From Clostridiales bacterium (lineage in GTDB: Bacteria > Bacillota > Clostridia > Lachnospirales > Lachnospiraceae): a stretch of DNA of 6,113 bases. The notes below the pieces were generated by a model that had not been told where the DNA came from, searched no databases, and saw nothing but the letters and a program-made list of their open reading frames with translations. Of this stretch, positions 5,343 to 6,113 are shown piece by piece (the stretch's first letter is position 1; every line of letters begins with the position of its first letter). Location: positions 1 through 6,113 of the forward strand of contig JAAZDA010000121.1 of assembly GCA_012512995.1 (NCBI GenBank), read 5' to 3'. The position numbers were made by a program, and so were the translations under genes.

Positions 5343-6113
5343 ATGAAGAAACTCAGTAAAATGCTGATGACATATTGGTACAGCTATGAGAATGAACTGA
5401 TCGATTTTGGCATGCTCAATTTCTTCACAGGAAAGACGGCTGCCGGAAAATCGACGATCATTGATGCGCTCCAGCTTATGCTCCTGGGTGATACACAGAG
5501 CACATATTTCAACAAGGCCGCGAACAAAAACGCCAACAGAACGCTCAAAAGCTACCTTTACTGGCAGAACGGCGATGATGGGGCGGCAGGCTACAATTAT
5601 CTGCGCAAGGGACCGTTCACTTCGTACATCGCGCTCGAATTTCTCGACACGGAAACAGACACACCGTTTACCATTTGTTTTGCCGCGGACTGCTATGCAG
5701 ACCTGCAGTACGACTACAAATGGGTGGTCCTCACGCACAGCGGCATCCCGGAGAATCACTTTGTTAATGTCAAAACAAATGTCCCCTTCAACATTCAGGA
5801 TCTGAAGACATATCTTAACAATGAGATCGGCAGGAAGAACTATGATATCTGCGACACGAACCGTCAGTACAGGGAACAGCTCAGGGCGCGTTTTGGCAAT
5901 GTCAACGGCAAGTATTTCACGCTTCTTCGTAAAGCCGTACCATTCACGCCAATTTCTGACATTGAGAAATTCATCACGGAGTCCATTTGTGATATTCACA
6001 ATGAAATCGTTGTCGAGGACATGCAGAGCGACATCCTGATATATAAGCGCCTTGAGGACGATGCCAGGCGAACACAGGATAAGATCGGGGCACTCGAGGC
6101 AATCCACACTGAC
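5343..6113 (+). CDS. jetC: Wadjet protein JetC, SMC/MukB-like ATPase, N-terminal part only
   Basis: JetC is the SMC-like motor of Wadjet. ATP-driven dimers are thought to extrude DNA loops to sense small circular DNA and present it to JetD. The visible 257 codons are open to the window edge; family members are usually about 1,100 residues, so most of the coiled coil, hinge and C-terminal head lie outside. The head begins MKKLSKMLMTYWYSYENELIDF, an SMC-type first strand, followed by Walker A G30-KTAA-GKST (30-38) and IIDALQLMLLGDT. Downstream, FNKAANKNANRTLKSYLYW and the segment FTSYIALEFLDTETDTPFTICF (about 93-114) fit this family, and a helical stretch starts near residue 210. Start: ATG 5343 with GGAGG 4 nt upstream. 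It is the third gene of the operon; jetD is expected next, beyond the window. Confidence 0.92.
   Translation, partial: MKKLSKMLMTYWYSYENELIDFGMLNFFTGKTAAGKSTIIDALQLMLLGDTQSTYFNKAANKNANRTLKSYLYWQNGDDGAAGYNYLRKGPFTSYIALEFLDTETDTPFTICFAADCYADLQYDYKWVVLTHSGIPENHFVNVKTNVPFNIQDLKTYLNNEIGRKNYDICDTNRQYREQLRARFGNVNGKYFTLLRKAVPFTPISDIEKFITESICDIHNEIVVEDMQSDILIYKRLEDDARRTQDKIGALEAIHTD

Noticed and set aside
5175..6107. 310-codon minus-strand reading frame opposite jetC
   Set aside because: It is antisense to jetB/jetC, whose conserved motifs and ribosome binding sites identify the real coding strand; it shows no recognisable domain.

Overview
The window looks like chromosome of a gut-type Firmicute of class Clostridia, probably Lachnospiraceae-like. 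This rests on strong GGAGG ribosome binding sites, the style of the FtsX-type ABC transporter, and the form of the defence genes. The family-level assignment is an inference from protein resemblance, not a database result.

Left part (1-2182, minus strand): a two-gene ABC transporter operon. The ATPase (LolD/MacB/SalX type) comes first. Its stop codon overlaps the start of an FtsX-like permease in an ATGA, and the permease runs off the left edge. A good sigma-A-type promoter lies at about 2394-2422 and overlaps a 9-bp direct repeat that could be an operator. The roughly 190-nt leader between promoter and ATPase is rich in hairpins. One hairpin displays an 8-nt loop that is the exact complement of the 8 bases beside the ATPase Shine-Dalgarno sequence.

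Middle (2425-2720): a tandem array of four palindromic units with an exact 74-bp period, arranged A-B-A-B' (a 148-bp higher-order repeat). It contains ten copies of an 8-mer, CGCGGGTA or its complement. It lies between two divergently transcribed operons and encodes nothing credible.

Right part (2862-6113, plus strand): the first three genes of a Wadjet (JetABCD) SMC-type anti-plasmid defence operon. They are jetA (kleisin-like, DUF5716-type), jetB (KITE-like, DUF4194) and the first 257 codons of jetC (SMC/MukB-like ATPase with Walker A). jetD would be expected beyond the right edge. The system is known. What is unusual is its low-complexity, repeat-built segments: a 27-bp repeat inside the JetA winged-helix region, a second polar linker in JetA, a basic KQDR tail on JetA, and an acidic tail on JetB. 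The JetB tail continues in the +1 frame after its stop, and removing one T (5231) would restore a longer tail of the same composition.

The most rewarding places to look again are the 74-bp palindrome array, the structured leader of the ABC operon, and the frame-broken acidic tail of JetB.
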